Below the pieces are notes generated by a model, which saw only the letters and a program-made list of their open reading frames with translations, searched no databases and was not told where the DNA came from. A DNA stretch of 64,000 nucleotides from Alteripontixanthobacter muriae (GTDB taxonomy: Bacteria > Pseudomonadota > Alphaproteobacteria > Sphingomonadales > Sphingomonadaceae): the NCBI RefSeq assembly GCF_013336795.1, contig NZ_JAAFZT010000035.1:124001-188000 (forward strand). The letters run 5' to 3'. Below are positions 1-7,095 of this stretch, one piece after another. Every line of letters starts with the position of its first letter. The stretch's first letter is position 1. The translations under genes were made by a program, and so were the position numbers.

Positions 1-1
1 C

Positions 2-190
2 CTGTTCCGTCCCGAAGATCAGCCGGAACAATCCTATTCCGAACGCCAGATTTTCGAAGCGGCGTCCAGCCGACTCGCGCGCGAACTGGCCGCGATGGAA
101 AAGACCGACGAACCGGCAGCGCTGGAAAAGATCCTCGACGTTCTGCGCGAGCATGCGCCGCAATATTACGAGTCCGACGAAGCGGAGTGA
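2..190 (+). CDS. C-terminal end of an unidentified protein (partial)
   Basis: An open frame enters from the left edge and runs 62 codons to the TGA at 188-190. The visible tail is acidic and alpha-helical in character, rich in Glu and Ala, and ends in YESDEAE. Codon choice is that of the neighbouring genes, and a terminator hairpin follows the stop within 30 bp, so it looks like a true gene end. No recognisable motif is present in the fragment, so no function is assigned. Confidence 0.55.
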   Translation: MFRPEDQPEQSYSERQIFEAASSRLARELAAMEKTDEPAALEKILDVLREHAPQYYESDEAE

Positions 191-215
191 CTCGCCGCGT
201 CTTTTGAGACAAACA

Positions 216-246
216 AGGGGGCTGCCTGCCGGGCGGCCCCTTTGTC
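216..246 (+). terminator. Rho-independent terminator after the partial gene
   Basis: A GC-rich hairpin has arms GGGGGCTGCC and GGGCGGCCCC around a short loop and is followed by the T-rich TTTGTCTT. It sits 25 bp after the stop codon at 190 and ahead of the next gene start at 264, so it most likely ends the upstream transcript. Confidence 0.7.
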
Positions 247-263
247 TTGGAAGGCCGGACGCG

Positions 264-659
264 ATGGATGTACCCACGGGCACTCTCTTGCCGCACTCCT
301 CTCCTGGGACGAAGCATTCACTGCGGCCCTCTGCCCGCTGGACTCGCCTTCTCCTGCTCGCCAGTTGCACGGCGATGCTGCAGGGCTGCATCGCCAAAAC
401 GGCCTGGGACGTCGTAACCCTGCCGGTCCGGGCGGCAGGCAAGGCAGTCGACGTGGCCACGACCAGCCAGTCAGAAGCGGATGAGAACCGCGGGCGTGAG
501 ATCAGGCGGCGAGAGGAGCGCCTCGGCGCGCTCGAACGCACTTACGAACGCCTTCGCCAGAAGTGTGTCGCGGGCGATACCGAGGCCTGCACACAGGCGA
601 GAGGCGTCTACGCGGAAATCACCGCCTTGCTGCCCACCGTCCCTTTGGAGCCAGAGTAG
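264..659 (+). CDS. Small hypothetical lipoprotein with a coiled-coil tail
   Basis: 131 aa from the ATG at 264. A basic N-terminus leads into a hydrophobic stretch (LLLLASCTAMLQGC) that ends in a lipobox-like LQGC, so the mature protein probably starts at that Cys and is lipid-anchored. The C-terminal half is highly charged (many Arg and Glu) and looks like a coiled coil, with two further Cys (KCVAGDTEAC) that could pair in the periplasm. An upstream in-frame ATG at 153 would overlap the previous gene and terminator and is not favoured. It converges on the tRNA-modification gene at 663. Function unknown. Confidence 0.6.
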   Translation: MDVPTGTLLPHSSPGTKHSLRPSARWTRLLLLASCTAMLQGCIAKTAWDVVTLPVRAAGKAVDVATTSQSEADENRGREIRRREERLGALERTYERLRQKCVAGDTEACTQARGVYAEITALLPTVPLEPE

Positions 660-662
660 AAT

Positions 663-1604
663 TCAGGCGGCGGCCCTGCGCAATCGGTCGTTGATCGCAG
701 CGCCCACCCCGCTGAAAGGGATCGGCGCGACCGCGATCGAAGGCTGCGCCGCTGCCGCGGCCACATGCAGGCACTCGTACAAACGGGCTGCTGCCTCCGC
801 CATGTCTCCCGTTGCCGACAGCGAACAGTCGCCCGGTATCTCGCCAAAGCCGATCAAAAATTCATTTTCGCCCGCAGCCTGAGCATTCAACCGCAGGGGT
901 TTGCCGGGTGCATAATGGCTGGTCATCTGCCCTGGAGCTTCGATCCCTTCCGAAGCCTCGACCATATCACTGCCCAGCACGTCAGTCAGGCTTTCGGCAG
1001 AGATCGGGCCCGGCCTGAGCAGTGACCAGCCTTTGTTTCGCAGGGCGAGGATCGTCGATTCGATGCCGCTGGCGCAAGGCCCCCCATTCATGATGGCGGC
1101 AATCCGTCCATCCAGAGTGGCGGCAACATGCTGCGGCGCAGTCGGGCTGATCAAGCCGCTGCGATTGGCCGAGGGAGCGGCAAGGGCAAGGCCGCTCCTT
1201 CGCAGCACCGCCTGCATTACAGGATGGCCCGGCACGCGAAGCGCGATGGTTGCAAGACCGGCCGTGACCGCAGGAGCGATACCAGCGTTCTCGCGCAGTG
1301 GCAGCACCATGGTCAGGGGCCCTGGCCAGAACCGGTCGGCCAGCTTGCGTGCACGATCGTCGAAGCGGGCCAGTCGCTCTCCGCTGCCAGTATCCGCCAC
1401 ATGCACGATCAGCGGATTGAAATCGGGGCGGCCCTTGGCGCGGTAAATGCCCGCCACCGCATCGGCATCATCCGCCCGGGCAGCGAGCCCATAGACAGTC
1501 TCCGTCGGCAAGGCGACCAACCCGCCTGCGCGCAGCAATTCGCTGGCGCGTTCGACACCCGCCGCATCGGCTTGCAGCCATTCCGTAGCGCGCTTGCCGC
1601 CCAT
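663..1604 (-). CDS. tsaC: L-threonylcarbamoyladenylate synthase (Sua5/YrdC family, long form)
   Basis: 313 aa. It makes threonylcarbamoyl-AMP from Thr, bicarbonate and ATP, the first step of the universal tRNA t6A37 modification. The YrdC core covers about residues 15-200, with TETVYGL (34-40) and KGRPDFNPL (57-65) forming the nucleotide and Thr site. A C-terminal Sua5 domain follows, with the SHYAPGKP hallmark, so this is the two-domain Sua5 type rather than the short TsaC type. It is divergent from the acyl-CoA dehydrogenase gene, with under 50 bp between the two starts. Confidence 0.92.
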   Translation of the reverse strand: MGGKRATEWLQADAAGVERASELLRAGGLVALPTETVYGLAARADDADAVAGIYRAKGRPDFNPLIVHVADTGSGERLARFDDRARKLADRFWPGPLTMVLPLRENAGIAPAVTAGLATIALRVPGHPVMQAVLRRSGLALAAPSANRSGLISPTAPQHVAATLDGRIAAIMNGGPCASGIESTILALRNKGWSLLRPGPISAESLTDVLGSDMVEASEGIEAPGQMTSHYAPGKPLRLNAQAAGENEFLIGFGEIPGDCSLSATGDMAEAAARLYECLHVAAAAAQPSIAVAPIPFSGVGAAINDRLRRAAA

Positions 1605-1652
1605 GCCGGGGCGCTATAGGTTGGCGGTGACAAAAGCCAAGGGAAACCGCCA

Positions 1653-3395
1653 GTGACACCGTATACGCCGCCGGTCCAGGACCAGCTCCTCGCCATTCGT
1701 ACCAACGCCGGGATCGCCGAACTCGCGCAGAGCGAACGATTTGCAGCAGCAGAAGACGATCTGGTCGAAGCCATTGTCGAGGGCGTCGGCGCCTTTGCAG
1801 CGGGGGAATTCGCGCCGCTGAACCGCATTGGTGATACGGAAGGCGCAAGGCTGGAAAACGGTGTCGTCCGTCTGCCGGACGGATTTGCCGAGGCTTACGA
1901 TCACTACGTAGAACAGGGCTGGAACGCGATTGCGGCTCCTGCAGGTCACGGCGGACAGGGCCTGCCTTTCACCCTTTCCTGCAATGTGCTGGAAAATCTG
2001 GGTGCCGCCAACATGGCCTTCACCCTGCTGCCGATCCTTTCGGTCGGCGCCATTGATGCTCTGGATCATCATGGCAGCGACGCGCAAAAAGCAAAATATC
2101 TGCCGAAACTGGTCAGCGGAGAATGGTCGGGCACCATGAACCTGACCGAACCGCAGGCGGGCAGCGATGTCGGTGCGCTGCGGACGACTGCGGAACCCAT
2201 CGACGACGGCGAACATGCGGGCAAATACCGCATCAAGGGCCAGAAGATCTACATAACTTGGGGCGACCACCAGCTGGCCCGCAACATCATCCATCTCGTG
2301 CTGGCCCGCACGCCGGATGCACCCGAAGGCAGCCGCGGTATATCCCTGTTCGTCGTGCCGAAATATCACGTGAATGCCGACGGGTCGCCCGGCGCAGACA
2401 ACGATGTTCGCTGCGTCAGCTTGGAGCATAAGCTCGGCATCAATGCCTCGCCCACCTGTGTCATGAGCTATGGCGACAATGACGAATGCATCGGCGAGAT
2501 GGTCGGCGGCGAACATGGCGGCTTGCGCGCGATGTTCACGATGATGAACTCCGCCCGCATCAATGTCGGCAATCAGGGCGTCCAGATAGCCGAGCGTGCC
2601 CTTCAGCAGGCTCAGCATTACGCGCGCGAACGCATCCAGTCGGCACGAGCCGGCTCGGACGACCGCAACCCCGTCGCCATCGTGGAGCATCCCGACGTGC
2701 GCCGCATGCTGATCCGCATGAAATCGCTGACCGAAGGAATGCGCGCCCTGCTCTATTACACGGCCGGGCAGTTCGATCGCGGTACGCTAGGCAATGTCGC
2801 GGCAGCTCGCCGCGCCGAGGTGCTGGTTCCCCTCATAAAGGCCTGGGGCACGGACACCGGGGTGGAGGTCGCCAGCATCGGCATACAGGTCCACGGCGGC
2901 ATGGGTTTCGTCGAGGAAACCGGCGCCGCACAGCATTACCGCGACGCGCGGATCGCGCCCATTTACGAAGGTACCAACGGGATTCAGGCTGCCGATCTGG
3001 TTACGCGCAAGCTGAACATGGAAGGCGGCGCAGTGGTCACCGCATTGTTCGAGGACATGGCGCGCGATTGCGTGGACGAACCCGCCCTGTTCACACTCGC
3101 CGGCGATTGTGCTGCCGTAGCCGCATGGATGCGGGAAGAAGCAAGCCTCGACGACCGGCTCGCTGGAAGCGTCCCTTTCACGACCATGTGCGCCGTGGCC
3201 TTCGCAGGCTGGCAGTTGCTGCGGCAGAAGCGCGCAGTGGATGCCGGGGCAGCGCCGACCCTGCGTGAGGTGAAGGAGGTAACCACCCGTTATTTCATCG
3301 ACCATGTCGTGCCCGAAGCTGCCGGATTGAAATCCGCCGCGACGGACGGTGCGTCCCTGCTTTACAAGCTCGGCACGAGTCAGTTGGTGGGTTGA
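1653..3395 (+). CDS. Acyl-CoA dehydrogenase, large DmdC-like subfamily
   Basis: 580 aa FAD flavoprotein that would oxidise acyl-CoA to 2-enoyl-CoA. Its length and motifs match the long subfamily that includes 3-methylmercaptopropionyl-CoA dehydrogenase (DmdC), not the about 380-aa short-chain enzymes. Visible motifs are NLTEPQAGSDVGAL near 163-176 (FAD/substrate loop), VHGGMGFVEE near 420, and IYEGTNGIQ with Glu439 as the likely catalytic base. A C-terminal helical extension follows. The substrate cannot be read from sequence: DmdC-like enzymes are widespread in bacteria that do not use DMSP, and no other dmd gene is nearby. Confidence 0.88.
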   Translation: MTPYTPPVQDQLLAIRTNAGIAELAQSERFAAAEDDLVEAIVEGVGAFAAGEFAPLNRIGDTEGARLENGVVRLPDGFAEAYDHYVEQGWNAIAAPAGHGGQGLPFTLSCNVLENLGAANMAFTLLPILSVGAIDALDHHGSDAQKAKYLPKLVSGEWSGTMNLTEPQAGSDVGALRTTAEPIDDGEHAGKYRIKGQKIYITWGDHQLARNIIHLVLARTPDAPEGSRGISLFVVPKYHVNADGSPGADNDVRCVSLEHKLGINASPTCVMSYGDNDECIGEMVGGEHGGLRAMFTMMNSARINVGNQGVQIAERALQQAQHYARERIQSARAGSDDRNPVAIVEHPDVRRMLIRMKSLTEGMRALLYYTAGQFDRGTLGNVAAARRAEVLVPLIKAWGTDTGVEVASIGIQVHGGMGFVEETGAAQHYRDARIAPIYEGTNGIQAADLVTRKLNMEGGAVVTALFEDMARDCVDEPALFTLAGDCAAVAAWMREEASLDDRLAGSVPFTTMCAVAFAGWQLLRQKRAVDAGAAPTLREVKEVTTRYFIDHVVPEAAGLKSAATDGASLLYKLGTSQLVG

Positions 3396-3411
3396 TCGGC
3401 GTTCGGGACCC

Positions 3412-4239
3412 GTGAATGAGGATACCATCCGGCGTTTGGCCGATGCAGTCGAACGTTTGGCGCCACCCCCTGCAGAGCGGACCGATTGGGCAGCCGCTCC
3501 CGCCTATGTGTGGAGCGGCCAGTCAGCGCATCCGGTTGCTGCCATCATCGCTCCGCATCTCGACCAACTGAGAGGGATAGAGCGGCAGAAGCGAGCGGTG
3601 GTCGATAATTTGGACCGCCTCGCCGCAGGAGTGGCCGCGCATGACATGCTGTTGTGGGGCGCGCGAGGGATGGGAAAGTCCGCCCTGCTGCGCGCTGCTA
3701 CGGTAGTTGCGCAAGAGGATGACCCACATCGTCTTGCTATCGTTCAGGCGGCGAGCGATGCGCTGTCATCCCTGCCGCATCTGTTCCGTGAACTCGGCGG
3801 GGTGCGCCGGAACTTTCTCGTCTTTCTCGACGATCTGACCTTTTCCGGCGCAGACGCTATCGGCCCAAGGCAGTTGCGAAGCCTGCTGGACGGAGGGGTC
3901 GAAGCACGGCCTGCTAATGTGCGCCTCGCCATCACGACCAATCACCGCGTCATACAATCCCGCTCTGGCGATGGCGGAGACGAAGGGGGCGACCTGCACC
4001 CGCGCAACGCGCTCGACGACTCCCTGGCCTTGGCTGACCGGTTCGGTCTGTCGGTCGGCTTTCACGCCTGCGATCAGATTACATACCTCGCCATCGTGGC
4101 AGGATATGCAGACCCGCTGGGTCTGCGGTGGAACGACGATGAAGCCCTGCAATGGGCGCGGCAGCGCGGCGCCCGTTCGGGGCGCACGGCGTGGCAGTTC
4201 GTCACCGAACTGGCCGGTCGCGCGAACGTGGTGCTATAG
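3412..4239 (+). CDS. DUF815 family ATP-binding protein
   Basis: 275 aa. An AAA-type P-loop NTPase with Walker A GARGMGKS (residues 83-90) and Walker B FLVFLDDLTF (135-144), followed by an ITTNHR sensor-like segment and an Asp/His-rich C-terminal region, the DUF815 layout. The GTG at 3412 is chosen because the in-frame ATG at 3349 lies inside the acyl-CoA dehydrogenase gene; the GTG starts 16 bp after that stop, so the two are probably co-transcribed. The cellular role of DUF815 ATPases is not established. Confidence 0.85.
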   Translation: MNEDTIRRLADAVERLAPPPAERTDWAAAPAYVWSGQSAHPVAAIIAPHLDQLRGIERQKRAVVDNLDRLAAGVAAHDMLLWGARGMGKSALLRAATVVAQEDDPHRLAIVQAASDALSSLPHLFRELGGVRRNFLVFLDDLTFSGADAIGPRQLRSLLDGGVEARPANVRLAITTNHRVIQSRSGDGGDEGGDLHPRNALDDSLALADRFGLSVGFHACDQITYLAIVAGYADPLGLRWNDDEALQWARQRGARSGRTAWQFVTELAGRANVVL

Positions 4240-4251
4240 GGCCAGAGTTCT

Positions 4252-5688
4252 TCAGCGGGATTCGCGCTGATACTCTTCTTCGAAAACCGCACTAGGGTCG
4301 CCTTGCAACTCGCGTTGAGGGCGAAGGGATTCTCTCTGCACCCGCTCGATCGCCGGTGCGGGAGCGCCGCCAGGAGCGACGACACTCCAGATAATGCCCG
4401 CCGTGTCATCGCTGACCAGCAGAGCACCATCTTGCGACCATTCCACCCATGTCGGTCGGCCGCGTGCTTCGCCATCGTCATTGAGGAAGCCGGTCAGCAC
4501 CGGAACAGGCTTGCCCTGCGGGTTGCCCAAATCGTCGAAGCGGACGAAAACGACGTCATAACCTGACGCCGGCACACGGTTCCACGAACCATGCCGTGCA
4601 ATGAAGGCGCCCTGCCCAAACGTGCTCAACCGGCTGCCTTCCTCGGTAAAGACCAGCCCCAGCGCCGCAACGTGCGGACCGAGCGCATATTCCGGATAGC
4701 GGGCATATTCGGTCAGGAAGGCCGGCATCGGCACGTCGACCCGTTCGTCCACCATGTCCTTGTAATAGACCCAGGGCCATCCATATTGCGCACCGACCGG
4801 CACATTGGTTAGGTAATCGGGCACGAGATCCGAACCGAGCATGTCACGCTCGTTCACCGTCACCCACAATTCGTCGCTCCAGGGATTGAAGGCGAGACCG
4901 TTCGGGTTGCGCAATCCAGTCGCGAACAGGCGCTGGCGGTTGGTCTCGAGATTATACTCCCATATCGCTGCGCGGCCTTCTTCGGCTTCCATCCCGTTTT
5001 CGCCGATGTTCGAGGCGGAACCGACGGCGACATAGATCCGGGTGTTATCGTCATTGAGGATAATGTTCCGCATCCAGTGATTGCCGCCGCCCGGCAGGTC
5101 CATCAGCTTGCGCGGTTCGGCAGTCAGCCTTGTGGCGCCCACATCATAGGGAAAGGCCAGCAAGGCATCGTGATTGGCGATGTAAAGCGTGCCGTCGCCA
5201 TAGGCGATGCCCGACGGGGAGGACAGATCGTCGCTCAGCACGAACTTCTGGTCGGCCCTGCCGTCGCTGTCCCGATCTCGCAGCAGGATCAACTGGTCAG
5301 GGGACGGTTCGCCCGCTCCTGCCTTGGAGAACAGCAGCTTGGCAATCCATGCCTGGAAGCCACCGCCCTCGCGCGGCGGGCTGTTCGTCAGCGTCACCAG
5401 CACGTCGCCATTCGGCATGGCATAGATGACACGTGGATGATCGAGCCCCTCGGCAAAGCGGGTAACCGCCAGTCCCTCTGCCGGTATTGGCGCTTCGGTC
5501 GCGGCCCAGCCGACCGGTTCCGCTATGTTCACCGTGGGGATGATTTCGGATTCGGGATCGTCGAAAACGGGGTCCGTCCCGGCAACCGCTGCAACCGTGT
5601 AATCGGCCTTGTCACCCTGGGCGAGATAGGCTGCAAGGAACAGAAGCGCCAGAACCAGCACCAGGAAGACGATCAGGAATTTTCTCAT
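4252..5688 (-). CDS. Membrane-anchored L-sorbosone dehydrogenase-like beta-propeller protein
   Basis: 478 aa. An N-terminal hydrophobic helix (RKFLIVFLVLVLALLFLAAY) is followed by a periplasmic six-bladed beta-propeller of the glucose/sorbosone dehydrogenase type. Typical segments are FAEGLDHPRVIYAMPNGDVLV near 90, LRNPNGLAFNP in the middle and ARHGSWNR towards the C-terminus. Family members are PQQ- or quinone-linked sugar dehydrogenases, but many annotated homologues have no proven substrate. The ATG at 5688 is preferred to an upstream ATG at 5724, because it puts the signal anchor at the N-terminus. It converges on the DUF815 gene and diverges from msrC. Confidence 0.82.
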   Translation of the reverse strand: MRKFLIVFLVLVLALLFLAAYLAQGDKADYTVAAVAGTDPVFDDPESEIIPTVNIAEPVGWAATEAPIPAEGLAVTRFAEGLDHPRVIYAMPNGDVLVTLTNSPPREGGGFQAWIAKLLFSKAGAGEPSPDQLILLRDRDSDGRADQKFVLSDDLSSPSGIAYGDGTLYIANHDALLAFPYDVGATRLTAEPRKLMDLPGGGNHWMRNIILNDDNTRIYVAVGSASNIGENGMEAEEGRAAIWEYNLETNRQRLFATGLRNPNGLAFNPWSDELWVTVNERDMLGSDLVPDYLTNVPVGAQYGWPWVYYKDMVDERVDVPMPAFLTEYARYPEYALGPHVAALGLVFTEEGSRLSTFGQGAFIARHGSWNRVPASGYDVVFVRFDDLGNPQGKPVPVLTGFLNDDGEARGRPTWVEWSQDGALLVSDDTAGIIWSVVAPGGAPAPAIERVQRESLRPQRELQGDPSAVFEEEYQRESR

Positions 5689-5751
5689 GCGCGCAGCAAT
5701 AATGCACGCGGTCGCTTGCGGCAATGCCGTGGATCGCTACACGAACGTGCC

Positions 5752-6234
5752 ATGTACGATTTTCAGCCCGACGCCGACCTCGCCAAGCCCGAACTCTATC
5801 GCCAGCTGGTTCAGGCCGCTGCGGCGCTCACCGACGGAGAAAGCGACGGCATTGCCAACATGGCGAATGTCGCGGCGCTGATGGGTGAATATCTGCCGGC
5901 CATCAATTGGGCAGGATTCTACCGGATGGTCGATGGCGATCTGATCCTTGGGCCTTTCGTCGGACGTCCGGCCTGCATCCGCATCGCTTCGGGCCAGGGC
6001 GTATGCGGCACCGCAGCGGCGACCGGCAAGACGCAGCTGGTCGACGATGTTCATGCCTTTCCCGGGCACATCGCCTGCGATGCGGCGAGCCAGTCGGAAA
6101 TTGTCGTGCCAATTATCCGTGACGACACAGTCATTGCCGTGATCGACATCGACAGCCCGCAGAAGGCCCGCTTCGACAAGGATGATGCGGCAGGTATCGA
6201 GGCCCTGGCCACGCTGCTCAGCGCCCGGATCTGA
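5752..6234 (+). CDS. msrC: Free methionine-(R)-sulfoxide reductase (GAF domain)
   Basis: 160 aa, a single GAF domain. Reduces free Met-R-sulfoxide in the cytosol using thioredoxin. Three cysteines, Cys75 (PACIRI), Cys85 (GVCGTA) and Cys109 (HIACDA), have the same 10- and 24-residue spacing as the catalytic Cys84/94/118 of E. coli fRMsr, so the enzyme should be active. The start is the ATG at 5752. The frame stays open far upstream, but that stretch is antisense to the sorbosone dehydrogenase gene and is discounted. Confidence 0.93.
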   Translation: MYDFQPDADLAKPELYRQLVQAAAALTDGESDGIANMANVAALMGEYLPAINWAGFYRMVDGDLILGPFVGRPACIRIASGQGVCGTAAATGKTQLVDDVHAFPGHIACDAASQSEIVVPIIRDDTVIAVIDIDSPQKARFDKDDAAGIEALATLLSARI

Positions 6235-6335
6235 AAAGCTACGCCCCGAAACGGGACAAGCGTCTACCCGCAGTGGCAGGATGGGACCTTCCTGGTTTAT
6301 TTTCCGTTAAGCGTTCAACCGCGCCAAAGGGGAAT

Positions 6336-7064
6336 ATGATGAAGTTGCGCCCTGCCGTTTCTGCCGCCGCGGTCGCGGCTCTGTTTGCAACCGGATCGGT
6401 CGCCGCTCAGGATATCGTGCCTGGCGCCGGGCAGACCATAGTCCTTCCCCCGGAGCTCGATGAATCCTATGTGGCGCCAGCGCAGCCTTATGCTGCCCCG
6501 ATCGATTACGACCCTGTTCTACAGACGGCCTATCCGCAGGACACCGTGCAACCTTACAGCGCGCCCTATGCGCAGCCTTACGCCGAACCGTATAGAGAGC
6601 CGGTTGCGCAAATCCCGTATTCCGCCACTTACGAACGCGACGCGTGGCTGGATTATTGCCGAGCCAATTACCTCGACCGCAACGGACTCGACCGAAGCGG
6701 AGCCTTGGGCGGATTGCTGGGTGCGGCGGCGGGCGGCCTGCTGGGTAATCGGATCGCAAGCGGCGAACGTCTTGCGGGAACTCTGATCGGTGCCGGAGTG
6801 GGCGGACTGGCCGGGCTTGCAGTAGGATCTGCGGTGGGCGCCGATACGAGGCGAGATCGTCTGGACGATTGCGAGATCTATCTCCGATATGGAGACAATT
6901 ATTCGCGCCGGCCCGATCCTTATTACAACACGCCTGCTCATGCGGCGTATGGCACGGCCTTTTACGGGCCATACGGACAGCCGATGATGCTGGTGCCGGT
7001 CATGGTTCCGATCCAGCAGCGCGTTGTCGTGCGGGAATATGTGACCGAAGAATATATCGACTGA
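6336..7064 (+). CDS. Secreted glycine-zipper protein
   Basis: 242 aa. Signal peptide at residues 1-25 (ends GSVAAQ), then a Pro/Tyr/Ala-rich low-complexity region (APAQPYAAP and SAPYAQPYAEPY type repeats), then a glycine-zipper segment at about 121-165 (GGLLGAAAGGLLG and GVGGLAGLAVGSAVG) of the Rick_17kDa / 2TM type, which usually inserts in or associates with the outer membrane. A Tyr/Pro-rich tail follows. A Shine-Dalgarno-like AAAGGGGAAT precedes two adjacent ATGs at 6336 and 6339; either may be used. A small hairpin without a T-run (7061-7076) straddles the stop. Confidence 0.78.
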   Translation: MMKLRPAVSAAAVAALFATGSVAAQDIVPGAGQTIVLPPELDESYVAPAQPYAAPIDYDPVLQTAYPQDTVQPYSAPYAQPYAEPYREPVAQIPYSATYERDAWLDYCRANYLDRNGLDRSGALGGLLGAAAGGLLGNRIASGERLAGTLIGAGVGGLAGLAVGSAVGADTRRDRLDDCEIYLRYGDNYSRRPDPYYNTPAHAAYGTAFYGPYGQPMMLVPVMVPIQQRVVVREYVTEEYID

Positions 7065-7095
7065 GCCGGCGCTCAGCAGGATGGCTGTATAAAGC

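Noticed and set aside
1653-3395. Specific assignment as DMSP-pathway DmdC
   Set aside because: The protein belongs to that subfamily, but no other dmd gene is nearby and the subfamily is broadly distributed, so only acyl-CoA dehydrogenase is claimed.
5077-5751. Upstream extension of the msrC frame
   Set aside because: The extension is antisense to the sorbosone-dehydrogenase-like gene; the family begins at the ATG at 5752.
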